Shown here one piece after another: positions 50,232 to 58,951 of a stretch of DNA of 64,000 nt (positions are counted from its first letter, which is position 1; every line of letters starts with the position of its first letter). The notes under the pieces are model-generated. The model was not told the origin of the DNA and did not search any database. It saw only the letters and a program-made list of their open reading frames with translations. This stretch comes from Frigoribacterium sp. MEB024 (GTDB taxonomy: Bacteria; Actinomycetota; Actinomycetes; Actinomycetales; Microbacteriaceae): assembly GCF_000878135.1 (NCBI RefSeq), contig NZ_JXQZ01000001.1, positions 62,001 to 126,000 on the forward strand, given 5' to 3'. A program made the position numbers and the translations under genes.

Positions 50232-50316
50232 CGGCCCATCGTATCGACCGTGGTGTTCGCTCTCGGCACGTGGTCGGGGCACCTTCCGTCGACGCCCGGT
50301 GCCTAGCATGGAGACC

Positions 50317-51243
50317 ATGCACGACCCCGCAGCCCTCTACGACATCACACCCGACGCCGACGACGTGCCCGAAGGCCTGCCGCTCGTCGCCGGCCTGACC
50401 GGGTTCGCCGACGCGGGCTCGGCGGTGAGCCAGCTGGCGGAGTACGTCCTCGACACCCTCGACCACACCCTCGTGGCGACCTTCGACGCCGACGAGCTCC
50501 TCGACTACCGTGCCCGTCGCCCGACCTTCACCTTCGACCAGGACCACATCTCCGAGATCGAGCCCTCGACCCTGTCGCTCTACCTCGTCCACGACGACCT
50601 CGGTCAACGGTTCCTCCTCCTCGCGGGGTTCGAACCCGACTTCCAGTGGCAGCGCTTCACCGCGGCCGTCGTGCAGCTCGTCGAGCGCTACCGCGTCTCC
50701 ACCACGACGTGGGTGCACTCCATCCCCATGCCCGTGCCCCACACGCGTCCGATCGGGGTGACGGTGAGCGGCAACCGCTCCGACCTGGTCGAGGCCATGT
50801 CGGTGTGGAAGCCCGTCACCCAGGCCCCTGCCAACGCGTTGCACCTCGTCGAGCACCGCCTCGGCGAGACGGGGCACCCCACCGCGGGGTTCGTCCTGCT
50901 CGTGCCCCACTACCTGGCCGACACGGAGTTCCCCGACGCCGCCGTGGCGGCGTTGTCGAGCATCAGCGCTGCGACGGGTCTGATCTTCCCGACCGACCGC
51001 CTCCGCGAAGAGGGCCGCGACTTCATGGTCAAGGTCGACGAACAGGTCGCGGGCAACCACGAGCTCTCCCGCCTGGTGGCCACCCTCGAGGAACGTCACG
51101 ACACGTACATGCAGGGCAACCCCCTGCCCTCCCCGCTGACCGACCAGGACGGCCAGGTGCCCTCGGCCGACGCCCTCGCCGCCGAACTCGAGAAGTTCCT
51201 CGCCACCCGGCGGGTGGACGGCGAGGGCGACGACCGCTCCTGA
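50317..51243 (+). CDS. PAC2-family protein
   Basis: A 308-residue protein of the PAC2 (proteasome assembly chaperone 2-like) family. The N-terminal half has LVAGLTGFADAGSAVSQLAEYVL and ATFDADELLDYRARRP (about 50-65), and the middle has LLAGFEPDFQWQRF and the conserved MPVPHTRP (about 140). The C-terminal 60 residues (VDEQVAGNHELSRLVATLEER) are helical. Actinobacterial members occur in genomes with or without proteasomes; the function is not established. TAGCAT (50304-50309) is seven bases before the ATG, so it is leaderless. It is followed by an inverted motif pair. Confidence 0.88.
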   Translation: MHDPAALYDITPDADDVPEGLPLVAGLTGFADAGSAVSQLAEYVLDTLDHTLVATFDADELLDYRARRPTFTFDQDHISEIEPSTLSLYLVHDDLGQRFLLLAGFEPDFQWQRFTAAVVQLVERYRVSTTTWVHSIPMPVPHTRPIGVTVSGNRSDLVEAMSVWKPVTQAPANALHLVEHRLGETGHPTAGFVLLVPHYLADTEFPDAAVAALSSISAATGLIFPTDRLREEGRDFMVKVDEQVAGNHELSRLVATLEERHDTYMQGNPLPSPLTDQDGQVPSADALAAELEKFLATRRVDGEGDDRS

Positions 51244-51250
51244 CCGACGC

Positions 51251-51294
51251 CGCGCCTCCCGGGTCCGTTCCGATCCGGGAGCGCAGGAGGCGCG
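51251..51294. repeat. inverted pair of the GGAGGCGCG motif after PAC2 gene
   Basis: CGCGCCTCC (51251-51259) and GGAGGCGCG (51286-51294) face each other; between them CCCGG(GTCCGTTCCGAT)CCGGG pairs as well, giving a branched hairpin. It lies just past the PAC2 stop and probably acts as its terminator. Confidence 0.6.
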
Positions 51295-51331
51295 GGCCGG
51301 CGGCCAGCCCCCGGTCGGCTAGGGTCGCGGG

Positions 51332-52687
51332 GTGAACTCCGCGCGTGCCTGGCTCGTCTGGGGCGCCGCCGTGTTCGCCTACGTCGTCGCCGTCCTGCAG
51401 CGGTCGTCGCTCGGGGTCTCGGGTGTCGAGGCGCAGCACCTCTTCGGCGTCTCGGCCTCGACGCTGTCGACCCTGGCCGTCGTGCAGCTCGTCGTCTACG
51501 CCGGGCTGCAGATCCCGGTCGGCGTCCTGCTCGACCGGGTCGGGCCCAAGAGACTCATCGTCGCCGGTGCCGTCCTGTTGGCCGCGGGCCAACTCGTCGT
51601 GGCGCTCTCGCCGCCGACCATCGGCGTGGCCGTCGCGGGCCGCGTGCTCGTGGGCGCCGGCGACGCGATGACCTTCATCTCGGTGATCCGTCTTCTGCCT
51701 TCGTGGTTCCGCGGGCCGATCCTTCCGCAGGTGTCGCAATGGACCGGCAACGTCGGACAGATCGGCCAGGTGCTGTCGGCCGTGCCGCTCTCGATCGTGC
51801 TTCACGGGGCGGGGTGGGGTCCGGCCTTCCTCAGCGCGGCGTCCCTCTCGGTCGTGGCCGCCGTGGTCGTCGTGCTGGTGGTCAAGGAGTCCCCGGCCGG
51901 CCGCATCCGCTCCGAATCGGTCCTCAGCTGGGCCGACGCGGGCCGACAGCTCGGGCAGAGCGTCCGTCGTCCGGGGACCCGGCTGGGGTTCTGGTCGCAC
52001 TTCGTGACACAGTCGTCGGGCACGGTCTTCAGCCTGCTGTGGGGCGTTCCGCTGCTGGTGGGCGGTCTCGGCTTCTCGACCGGCGAGGCCTCGGGCATGC
52101 TTTCGCTGCTCGTGGTGTCGGGTGTCGTGGCGGGGCCGATCCTCGGCGTGCTGGTCGCGCGCTACCCGATGCGACGGTCCAATCTCGTCCTCGGCATCGT
52201 CACGGTGCTGGCCGTCGTCTGGACGACGTTGCTGGCGTGGCCCGGGACGCCTCCGCACTGGCTCGCGTACGTGCTGGTCGTCGTCCTCGGGGTGGGCGGT
52301 CCGGGCTCCTTGATCGGCTTCGACTTCGCGCGGACGTTCAACCCGCTCCGCAGTCTGGGGGTGGCCAACGGCGTGGTCAACGTCGGCGGCTTCCTGGCGA
52401 GCTTCGTCATGATGTTCCTGATCGGCGTCGTCCTCGACCGACTCGACGCGGCCCGCGTCGCCTCGGGGCAACCGAGCGACCTCTTCGCCTTCGAGTCGTT
52501 CCGCATCGCCCTGCTCGTCCAGTACGTGGTCGTCGGCGGTGGCGTGGTGGCCTTGCTCGTCGAGCGCCGACGCACCCGTCGTGGCCTTCGGCTCGAGGAA
52601 GGAATAGAGGTGGCGCCCCTCTGGGTTGCCCTGAACAGGAGATGGCAGGCCGCGCGCAACCGGCCCCGACGGGACCCACACGCCTGA
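51332..52687 (+). CDS. MFS transporter
   Basis: A 451-residue permease with twelve predicted helices in two halves. The motif-A-like loop between helices 2 and 3 is VGVLLDRVGPKRLIVAG (about 65-81), and the second-half counterpart is ARYPMRRSNLVLG (about 272-284). The C-terminus is a cytoplasmic basic tail. The GTG at 51332 is leaderless: TAGGGT (51320-51325), 6 bases, GTG. It resembles nitrate/glucarate-type or general anion MFS proteins, but no substrate can be given. It precedes sigA on the same strand by 240 bases. Confidence 0.87.
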   Translation: MNSARAWLVWGAAVFAYVVAVLQRSSLGVSGVEAQHLFGVSASTLSTLAVVQLVVYAGLQIPVGVLLDRVGPKRLIVAGAVLLAAGQLVVALSPPTIGVAVAGRVLVGAGDAMTFISVIRLLPSWFRGPILPQVSQWTGNVGQIGQVLSAVPLSIVLHGAGWGPAFLSAASLSVVAAVVVVLVVKESPAGRIRSESVLSWADAGRQLGQSVRRPGTRLGFWSHFVTQSSGTVFSLLWGVPLLVGGLGFSTGEASGMLSLLVVSGVVAGPILGVLVARYPMRRSNLVLGIVTVLAVVWTTLLAWPGTPPHWLAYVLVVVLGVGGPGSLIGFDFARTFNPLRSLGVANGVVNVGGFLASFVMMFLIGVVLDRLDAARVASGQPSDLFAFESFRIALLVQYVVVGGGVVALLVERRRTRRGLRLEEGIEVAPLWVALNRRWQAARNRPRRDPHA

Positions 52688-52927
52688 CGTCGCCCGTGTC
52701 GCCCGGCACCGGCCGGACGTGCAATAATGGGATACGGACCCGTTCATGTCCATCGATCGAGTTCACGAGTCGGCACAGTCGACGCGCTTTCGATCGAGGA
52801 CTTGACATGGGTCCTAGTACTGCCCGAATTCGGCCGACGCCCAGTGCCGGTCGACGTCCCCACCGGCGCACGTGAACGCGACGATCGCGTCCGGTCCGGA
52901 ACGTACCGAGAACTGAAAGGTGTTCGC
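52688..52927 (+). promoter_or_regulatory. upstream region of sigA
   Basis: Locally AT-richer than average. Contains GTGCAATAATGGGATAC (about 52720-52736), a plausible extended promoter core, and TTGACA at 52802-52807 that could be a -35 for a second start near 52840. GAAAGG precedes the sigA ATG. No small gene is convincing here. Confidence 0.4.
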
Positions 52928-54187
52928 ATGGCTACACGCAGCAAAGCGACCACGGCCCCTGACGAGGCCGTGACCGACGACACGGCCGTCGAGGCCGAGA
53001 CCACGGCTCCCGTCGCCAAGAAGGCCCCGGCGAAGAGGGCTCCCGCCAAGAAGGCGGCGGCCAAGGCGCCGGCCAAGACCGCAGCCGCCAAGAAGGCCGC
53101 CGCGGCCGAATCCGCCGACGACGAGGTCGACGCCGAGGCCGCCGTCGATCCGGCTGCAGGCGACGACGCCGAGGCCGAGGGTGCGAAGCCCGCACCCGAG
53201 ATCTTGCCGACGGGTGCGCTCGTCATCTCGCAGGACGACGACGACGAGATGCCCGTCTACTCGACGACCATCACGGGTGCGACGGCCGACCCCGTCAAGG
53301 ACTACCTGAAGCAGATCGGCAAGGTCGCCCTGCTGAACGCGGCCGAAGAGGTCGAGCTCGCCATGCGCATCGAGGCGGGCCTGTTCGCCGACGACAAGCT
53401 CGCCAACAGCACCGGCCTGAGCCGCGAGCTCGAGCGTGAGCTGCGCTGGGTGTCGCGCGACGGCCAACGCGCCAAGAGCCACCTGCTCGGTGCCAACCTC
53501 CGACTCGTGGTCAGCCTGGCCAAGCGCTACACGGGCCGCGGCATGCAGTTCCTCGACCTGATCCAAGAGGGCAACCTGGGTCTGATCCGCGCCGTCGAGA
53601 AGTTCGACTACACCAAGGGCTTCAAGTTCTCCACGTACGCCACCTGGTGGATCCGCCAGGCCATCACTCGTGCCATGGCCGACCAGGCCCGCACGATCCG
53701 CATCCCGGTGCACATGGTCGAGGTCATCAACAAGCTCGCCCGCGTCCAGCGCCAGATGCTGCAAGACCTGGGACGCGAGCCCACGCCCGAAGAGCTCTCC
53801 CGTGAACTGGACATGACGCCCGAGAAGGTCGTCGAGGTCCAGAAGTACGGTCGCGAGCCCATCTCTCTCCACACGCCTCTGGGTGAAGACGGCGACAGCG
53901 AGTTCGGTGACCTCATCGAGGACACCGAGGCCGTCGTGCCCGCCGACGCCGTCGGGTTCACGATGCTGCAGAAGCAGCTCGAGTCGCTGCTCGACAGCCT
54001 GTCCGAGCGTGAAGCCGGCGTCATCCGCATGCGCTTCGGCCTGGGCGACGGCATGCCGAAGACCCTCGACCAGATCGGTGACACGTTCGGCGTGACGCGC
54101 GAGCGCATCCGCCAGATCGAGTCCAAGACGATGGCGAAGCTCCGCCACCCGTCGCGTTCGCAGTCGCTCCGCGACTACCTCGAGTAG
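52928..54187 (+). CDS. sigA: primary RNA polymerase sigma factor (SigA/HrdB type)
   Basis: A 419-residue housekeeping sigma factor. The first 95 residues are low-complexity Ala/Lys then acidic, typical of HrdB-type proteins. Region 1.2 starts with [21 protein letters not shown] (about 122), region 2 contains [20 protein letters not shown] and the promoter-melting [13 protein letters not shown] (about 238-250), region 3 has [11 protein letters not shown], and region 4.2 ends the protein with [20 protein letters not shown]. These recognise promoters such as the TANNNT elements seen through the window. GAAAGG lies before the ATG. The next gene starts four bases after its stop. Confidence 0.96.
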   Translation: MATRSKATTAPDEAVTDDTAVEAETTAPVAKKAPAKRAPAKKAAAKAPAKTAAAKKAAAAESADDEVDAEAAVDPAAGDDAEAEGAKPAPEILPTGALVISQDDDDEMPVYSTTITGATADPVKDYLKQIGKVALLNAAEEVELAMRIEAGLFADDKLANSTGLSRELERELRWVSRDGQRAKSHLLGANLRLVVSLAKRYTGRGMQFLDLIQEGNLGLIRAVEKFDYTKGFKFSTYATWWIRQAITRAMADQARTIRIPVHMVEVINKLARVQRQMLQDLGREPTPEELSRELDMTPEKVVEVQKYGREPISLHTPLGEDGDSEFGDLIEDTEAVVPADAVGFTMLQKQLESLLDSLSEREAGVIRMRFGLGDGMPKTLDQIGDTFGVTRERIRQIESKTMAKLRHPSRSQSLRDYLE

Positions 54188-54191
54188 GCCC

Positions 54192-55451
54192 GTGCGTTAC
54201 CTGGTCCCCGTGCTGGCCGGCCGACTCGTCCGGGCGGTCGCCCGGTTGCGGGGCGGCGGGTCCGCGTACCCGGGGCAGACCGTCCTGAAGCTCGCGCCCG
54301 ATTTCCTGACGCACGTCTCGTCGCAGTTCGAGCGCGGCGTCGTGTTCGTGCTCGGATCGAACGGCAAGTCGACGACGACGATGATGCTGACCGAGACGCT
54401 CCGGGCCCACGGGCTCAAGGTGTTCACGAACCCGACGGGTGCCAACCTGCCTCAGGGCATCGCGTCGGCCTTCCTCCGCGAGGTGACGCCGTTCGGTCGC
54501 GTCCGCGACGACATCGGCGTGATCGAGGTCGACGAGGCGTTCGCCGTCGAGTTGACGAAGTCCCTGCACCCCTCGACGGTGCTCATGCTCAACGTGCAGG
54601 TCGATCAGCTGTACCGGTTCTTCGAGACCGAGCGGGTCGGCACGATGATGACCGACACGGCTGCCGTGGCCACCGCCGCGGTCGTGACGAACCGCGACGA
54701 CCAGCACCTGGGCCCGTACCAGGCCGTCGGTCGCCAGACGGTGACCCGTTTCGGTGTCTCACCCGAGGTCGTCTCCGCGTCACCCAACGGCCTCCAGAAC
54801 GCCAACGACTTCAGCCGTGAGGCCGACACCTCGCTGACCGCCGAGACCGAGGTGACCGCTCTCACGGGCACGGGTGCCACCATCACCGTCTCCGGCACCC
54901 CGATCGACGTCCGGCTGCCGGCGCGTGGTCTGCACTACGCCGTGGACGCCGCGGCGGCCCTCCAGACGGCGTCGGTCGTCCTGGGGCACCCGGTCGACCC
55001 GACTGCCGTCCAGCGGGCCTTCGAGAGCATGAAGCCGGCCTACGGTCGCGGTGAGCGCATGTCCCTCGGCGCCGACGAGGCCGAGTTCATCATGTTCAAG
55101 AACGCGGCGAGCCTTCAGATGAACCTCGACGCACTCCCGCAAGGCGTCGAGCAGGTCATGTTGGCGATCGACGAGGGCACGCCCGACATCTCGTGGATCT
55201 ACGACATCGACTTCTCGCACCTCGACCACGTCGACGTCCTCGCGGGAGCGAAGGCCTGGCAGTTGGCCTTGCGACTCGAGCACGAGGGCATCCCCGTCCA
55301 CGTGATCGAAGAGGACATCTCGAAGGCCATCCGCCTCATGCGGGCCCTTCCGTCCCCGAGCGACAACACGAAGCACTTCGTGACGAACTACGAGCAGATG
55401 ATGCTGGCCCGCCGCATCCTCGGCCACCCCGACCTGGAGAAGACCGCGTGA
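54192..55451 (+). CDS. murT: MurT-like Mur ligase (lipid II D-Glu-modifying), without zinc ribbon
   Basis: A 419-residue Mur-ligase-family protein with a C-terminal DUF1727 domain, the layout of MurT. The ATP site is VLGSNGKSTTTMML (about 54-67), VIEVDEAF follows (about 115), TNRDDQHLGPY is near 178, and the DUF1727 part has SWIYDIDFSHL (Asp338) and FVTNYEQMMLA (about 396). MurT with GatD normally amidates the alpha-carboxyl of D-Glu in lipid II. The Cys4 zinc ribbon inserted in the central domain of staphylococcal MurT is absent; the protein contains no Cys at all. The GTG starts four bases after sigA and the gene overlaps the GatD-like gene by 4 bases. Confidence 0.88.
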   Translation: MRYLVPVLAGRLVRAVARLRGGGSAYPGQTVLKLAPDFLTHVSSQFERGVVFVLGSNGKSTTTMMLTETLRAHGLKVFTNPTGANLPQGIASAFLREVTPFGRVRDDIGVIEVDEAFAVELTKSLHPSTVLMLNVQVDQLYRFFETERVGTMMTDTAAVATAAVVTNRDDQHLGPYQAVGRQTVTRFGVSPEVVSASPNGLQNANDFSREADTSLTAETEVTALTGTGATITVSGTPIDVRLPARGLHYAVDAAAALQTASVVLGHPVDPTAVQRAFESMKPAYGRGERMSLGADEAEFIMFKNAASLQMNLDALPQGVEQVMLAIDEGTPDISWIYDIDFSHLDHVDVLAGAKAWQLALRLEHEGIPVHVIEEDISKAIRLMRALPSPSDNTKHFVTNYEQMMLARRILGHPDLEKTA

Positions 55452-56200
55452 GCGACGACGTCCTCCGAATCGTCCACCTCTACCCGGAAGAGCTCGGTGT
55501 GAGCGGTGATCGGGGCAACGTGACGACGCTCGCGGTGCGCGCGCGCCGAGCCGGGGTCGACAGCTCGGTCCTCGAGTACCGGATCGGTGACGACGTGCCG
55601 ACCGTTGCCGACGTGGTCGTGGTGGGGCACGGCCCCCTGTCGGGCGTCCGTGCCGTCGCCGCCGACGCTCGTCGCCTCGCGCCGGCACTCGAGTCGTTCG
55701 CCGCCTCCGGCGTCCCCGTGGTGGCAGTGGGGGGCGGTCTCGAGCTCCTGAGCCGCGGAGTCGAAGGCGTCGACGGCGAGTCGGTCGAGGGAGTCGGCTT
55801 CTTCGACGCCGTCGTCCGCCGTGGGGCTCCTCGGAGGACGAACTACCTGCAGGTGACCACCGACTACCAGGGTGACGAGATCACCCTCTTCGGCTTCGAG
55901 GACCACGCCGCCCACCTCGAGCTCGGCACGGACGCCGAGCCGTTCGGTTCCGTGGTCCACGGCGGCGGGAACGGCGACGGCCGCGAGGGGGTACGCCGAG
56001 GGGTGTCGTTCGGCACCCAGCTCAAGGGACCGGTTCTCCCTCTGAACCCCGCCCTGACCGATCGGGTCCTGCGAGTCGCGTTGAGCCGCCGCATGATCTC
56101 TTACTCGGCGGGCGCAGAGCACGCGAAGCTCGACGAGTACGCCGCCGCGTCGCAGAAGGTGATCGCCGACAACCTCGAACGCTCGTTCAAGGCCATGTGA
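55448..56200 (+). CDS. gatD: GatD-like class I glutamine amidotransferase lacking catalytic Cys and His
   Basis: A 250-residue protein clearly related to GatD: IVHLYPEELGVSGDRGNV at the N-terminus, VVVVGHGPLSGVR (about 56-68), FGFEDHAAHLELG, and GTQLKGPVLPLNP (189-201). In active GatD the nucleophile sits in ICGGYQ and the catalytic His in GTYLHGP. Here the first reads AVGGGLE, with Gly95 at the Cys position and Glu99 at the Gln position, and the second reads GTQLKGP, with Lys193 for His. It cannot release ammonia from glutamine by the known chemistry. Its GTG overlaps the MurT stop (GTGA). A 26-bp hairpin follows. Confidence 0.87.
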   Translation: MSDDVLRIVHLYPEELGVSGDRGNVTTLAVRARRAGVDSSVLEYRIGDDVPTVADVVVVGHGPLSGVRAVAADARRLAPALESFAASGVPVVAVGGGLELLSRGVEGVDGESVEGVGFFDAVVRRGAPRRTNYLQVTTDYQGDEITLFGFEDHAAHLELGTDAEPFGSVVHGGGNGDGREGVRRGVSFGTQLKGPVLPLNPALTDRVLRVALSRRMISYSAGAEHAKLDEYAAASQKVIADNLERSFKAM

Positions 56201-56211
56201 CGACCTCGGCA

Positions 56212-56268
56212 CGGCAGCACGACGAAGGCCCCGCATCGATCGGATGCGGGGCCTTCGTCGTGCTGCCG
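56212..56268. terminator. 26-bp perfect hairpin between gatD and DUF7455 gene
   Basis: Arms 56212-56237 and 56243-56268 are perfectly complementary around a 5-base loop, the longest uninterrupted stem I found in the window. It separates two convergent genes and should stop both transcripts. Confidence 0.85.
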
Positions 56269-56300
56269 ACCTGGGCTGTGGTCCGGGGCGGCGTCGTGTC

Positions 56301-56528
56301 TCAGTGCGCGAGGAGCTTCGAACTCTCGTCGAGCCATTCGATGGCGGTGGGCTGCAGCTTCTCTTTGAACTTCGCGCCGTGGTGTGCGCAGAAGAGCAGT
56401 TCGCCGGTGGCCATGGTCGCGCGGATGTAAGCCTGGGCTCCGCAGCTGTCGCAGCGGTCTGCCGCGCTCAACTGGTAGCGGGAGCCGAGCTCGTCGACGG
56501 CGGTCTGGTCGGTGGCCATCTGAGTCAT
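56301..56528 (-). CDS. small zinc-binding protein (DUF7455-like)
   Basis: A 75-residue protein with CDSCGAQAYIRA (about 25-36) and LLFCAHHGAKF (about 44-54), a Cys2-CysHis knuckle that can hold one zinc ion. The C-terminus LQPTAIEWLDES is a short helix. It belongs to a small actinobacterial family usually found near sigA; no function is known. The start at 56528 is supported by AGGAGG nine bases upstream; a start 39 bases further up would add a His-rich piece without a ribosome site. Confidence 0.85.
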   Translation of the reverse strand: MTQMATDQTAVDELGSRYQLSAADRCDSCGAQAYIRATMATGELLFCAHHGAKFKEKLQPTAIEWLDESSKLLAH

Positions 56529-56752
56529 GTGATGCTCCTCCTGACGGTGGTGCGGTGGGTGAGACACTCATCAAAACACGCCGACGTCCGTATCGTGTGA
56601 CATCGGCCCCGGATTTCGCTCATCGCGTAGCGGCGACCGGGCCGGAGAGTGTCGGAACTGCCGTGTCGGTAGCCCTCGGTAGGCTGTAACGCGGCCACCG
56701 CCTCCCCGCATTCCCGTCGTCGAGAGATGACGGCGGGCCCTTCAGGAGAACC

Positions 56753-58867
56753 ATGCCCCCCACCTCGTCCGCACCCGCCTCCGACTACTCGGCCCGGCAC
56801 CTCTCGGTGCTCGAAGGCCTCGAGGCCGTGCGCAAACGTCCCGGCATGTACATCGGGTCGACCGACTCGCGTGGCCTCATGCACTGCCTCTGGGAGATCA
56901 TCGACAACTCGGTCGACGAGGCGCTCGGGGGGCACGGAGACACGATCGACGTCGTGCTGCACTCCGACGACAGCGTCGAGGTCCGCGACAGCGGTCGTGG
57001 CGTGCCGGTCGACATCGAACCCAAGACGGGCCTCAGCGGTGTCGAGGTCGTGTTCACGAAGCTCCACGCCGGGGGCAAGTTCGGTGGTGGCTCGTACACG
57101 TCGTCCGGTGGCCTCCACGGTGTCGGGGCCTCCGTCGTCAACGCGTTGTCGGAGCGGCTCGACGTCGAGGTCGACCGGGGCGGCAAGACGTACGCCATGT
57201 CGTTCCGCCGTGGCGAACCCGGCACGTTCGACGACGAGGGGGAGCCCACCCCCGATTCACCGTTCACCCCGTTCGTCTCGGGCAGCGTGCTCCGCGAGGT
57301 CGGCAAGACCAAGCGCGGTGTCACCGGCACCCGGGTGCGGTACTGGGCCGATCGGCAGATCTTCACCCGGGGGGCCTCGTTCCAGACCGACGAGCTGTCG
57401 GCAAGGGCACGACAGACGGCCTTCCTCATCCCGGGGCTCACGCTCACGCTGCGCGACGAGCGTGCCGGATCGCTCACCGACGGCGGCTTCCCCCTCGAGA
57501 GCACCTTCCGCTTCGACGGTGGGATCAGCGAGTACGTCGAGTTCCTGGCGCCCGACACGGCGGTGACCGACACGTGGCGCCTGACCGGGTCGGGCACCTA
57601 CACCGAGACGGTGCCCGTGCTCACGGACGGTGGAGCCATGATCGCGACCGAACTCGAGCGCCAGTGCGACGTCGACATCGCACTGCGCTGGGGCGGGGGA
57701 TACGAGACCGTCTTCCGCAGCTACGTGAACATCATCGCCACGCCGAAGGGCGGATCGCACCAGACCGGCTTCGAGACCGGGCTGCTGAAGTTCGTCCGTC
57801 AGCAGGTCGAGGCCAACGCCCGTCGCCTCAAGGTCGGCACCGACAAGATCGAGAAGGACGACGTCCTGGCCGGCCTGACGGCGGTGCTCACCGTGCGCCT
57901 CCCCGAGCCGCAGTTCGAGGGCCAGACGAAAGAGATCCTGGGCACGCCGGCCGTACGGGCCATCGTGGCGAACGTCGTGGCCACCGAGTTCGGCAAGCTG
58001 TTCACCTCGACCCGCCGTGAAGACAAGGCCCAGACCGCCCTCGTGCTCGACAAGGTCGTCGCCGAGATGAAGACCCGCATCGCCGCCCGGGCGCACAAAG
58101 AGACCCAGCGTCGCAAGAACGCCCTCGAGAACTCGACCCTGCCGGCCAAGCTCGTCGACTGCCGGTCGAACGACGTGGCGAACAGCGAGCTGTTCATCGT
58201 CGAAGGCGACTCCGCGTTGGGCACGGCCAAGGTCGCCCGGAACAGCGAGTTCCAGGCCCTCCTGCCGATCCGCGGCAAGATCCTGAACGTCCAGAAGGCC
58301 TCGGTCAGCGACATGCTGTCCAACCTCGAATGCGCCTCCATCATCCAGGTGCTGGGGGCCGGGTCGGGGCGGTCCTTCGACCTCGAGGCAGCCCGCTACG
58401 GCAAGGTCATCATCATGAGCGACGCCGACGTGGACGGTGCCCACATCCGGACGCTGCTGCTCACGCTGTTCTTCCGGTACATGCGACCGATGATCGAGGC
58501 CGGTCGCGTCTTCGCGGCCGTTCCCCCGCTGCATCGGGTGGTCGTGATGCACCCCGGCAGCAAGCCCAACGAGACGATCTACACGTACTCCGAGAAAGAG
58601 CTGCACGGCGTCCTCGCGGGGCTCAAGCGCACCAACAAGAAGTTCCAGGACCCCATCCAGCGGTACAAGGGTCTCGGCGAGATGGATGCCGAACAACTCC
58701 GGACCACGACGATGGAACGTCAGAACCGCATGCTGCGCCGCGTCAAGGTCGACGACGCCGAGAACGCCGCACGGGTCTTCGAGTTGTTGATGGGCAATGA
58801 CGTCGCCCCTCGCAAGGAGTTCATCATCGACGGAGCCGGTCTCAGCCGCGACCGCATCGACGTCTGA
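56753..58867 (+). CDS. parE: DNA topoisomerase IV/gyrase-type subunit B (ParE)
   Basis: A 704-residue type IIA topoisomerase ATPase subunit. The GHKL ATPase domain has EIIDNSVDEAL (about 49), DSGRGVPVD (about 79) and GGLHGVGASVVNALS (about 120). The TOPRIM domain has FIVEGDSALGTAK (about 480) and DADVDGAHIRTLLLT (about 560) with the metal-binding acids. AGGAGA is six bases before the ATG, and TAGGCT about 60 bases upstream is a -10 candidate. Its partner parC lies immediately downstream on the opposite strand, an actinobacterial layout. Some actinobacteria lack topoisomerase IV; finding both subunits here separate from gyrase genes indicates this genome keeps it. Confidence 0.92.
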   Translation: MPPTSSAPASDYSARHLSVLEGLEAVRKRPGMYIGSTDSRGLMHCLWEIIDNSVDEALGGHGDTIDVVLHSDDSVEVRDSGRGVPVDIEPKTGLSGVEVVFTKLHAGGKFGGGSYTSSGGLHGVGASVVNALSERLDVEVDRGGKTYAMSFRRGEPGTFDDEGEPTPDSPFTPFVSGSVLREVGKTKRGVTGTRVRYWADRQIFTRGASFQTDELSARARQTAFLIPGLTLTLRDERAGSLTDGGFPLESTFRFDGGISEYVEFLAPDTAVTDTWRLTGSGTYTETVPVLTDGGAMIATELERQCDVDIALRWGGGYETVFRSYVNIIATPKGGSHQTGFETGLLKFVRQQVEANARRLKVGTDKIEKDDVLAGLTAVLTVRLPEPQFEGQTKEILGTPAVRAIVANVVATEFGKLFTSTRREDKAQTALVLDKVVAEMKTRIAARAHKETQRRKNALENSTLPAKLVDCRSNDVANSELFIVEGDSALGTAKVARNSEFQALLPIRGKILNVQKASVSDMLSNLECASIIQVLGAGSGRSFDLEAARYGKVIIMSDADVDGAHIRTLLLTLFFRYMRPMIEAGRVFAAVPPLHRVVVMHPGSKPNETIYTYSEKELHGVLAGLKRTNKKFQDPIQRYKGLGEMDAEQLRTTTMERQNRMLRRVKVDDAENAARVFELLMGNDVAPRKEFIIDGAGLSRDRIDV

Positions 58868-58892
58868 GTCCCGACCGACTCGTGGCCGACGA

Positions 58893-58932
58893 GGACGGCG
58901 CCGCCTCTCGACTTCGAGGTGCGGTGCCGTCC
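58893..58932. terminator. imperfect hairpin between parE and parC
   Basis: GGACGGC (58893-58899) pairs with GCCGTCC (58926-58932), and an inner CCGC/GCGG pairing extends the stem with one bulge. CCGACC (58871) and GGTCGG (58934) can extend it outward. It lies between two convergent genes. Confidence 0.55.
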
Positions 58933-58951
58933 CGGTCGGTCGTCCGAGGCG

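Noticed and set aside
54192-55451. MurT-like gene as folylpolyglutamate synthase or MurE
   Set aside because: The DUF1727-type C-terminus and the adjacent GatD-like gene fit MurT; substrate motifs of MurE and FolC are absent.
55448-56200. Reading the GatD-like protein as an active cobyric-acid-synthase-type amidotransferase
   Set aside because: The nucleophile position is Gly and the His position Lys, so ordinary glutaminase activity is not supported.
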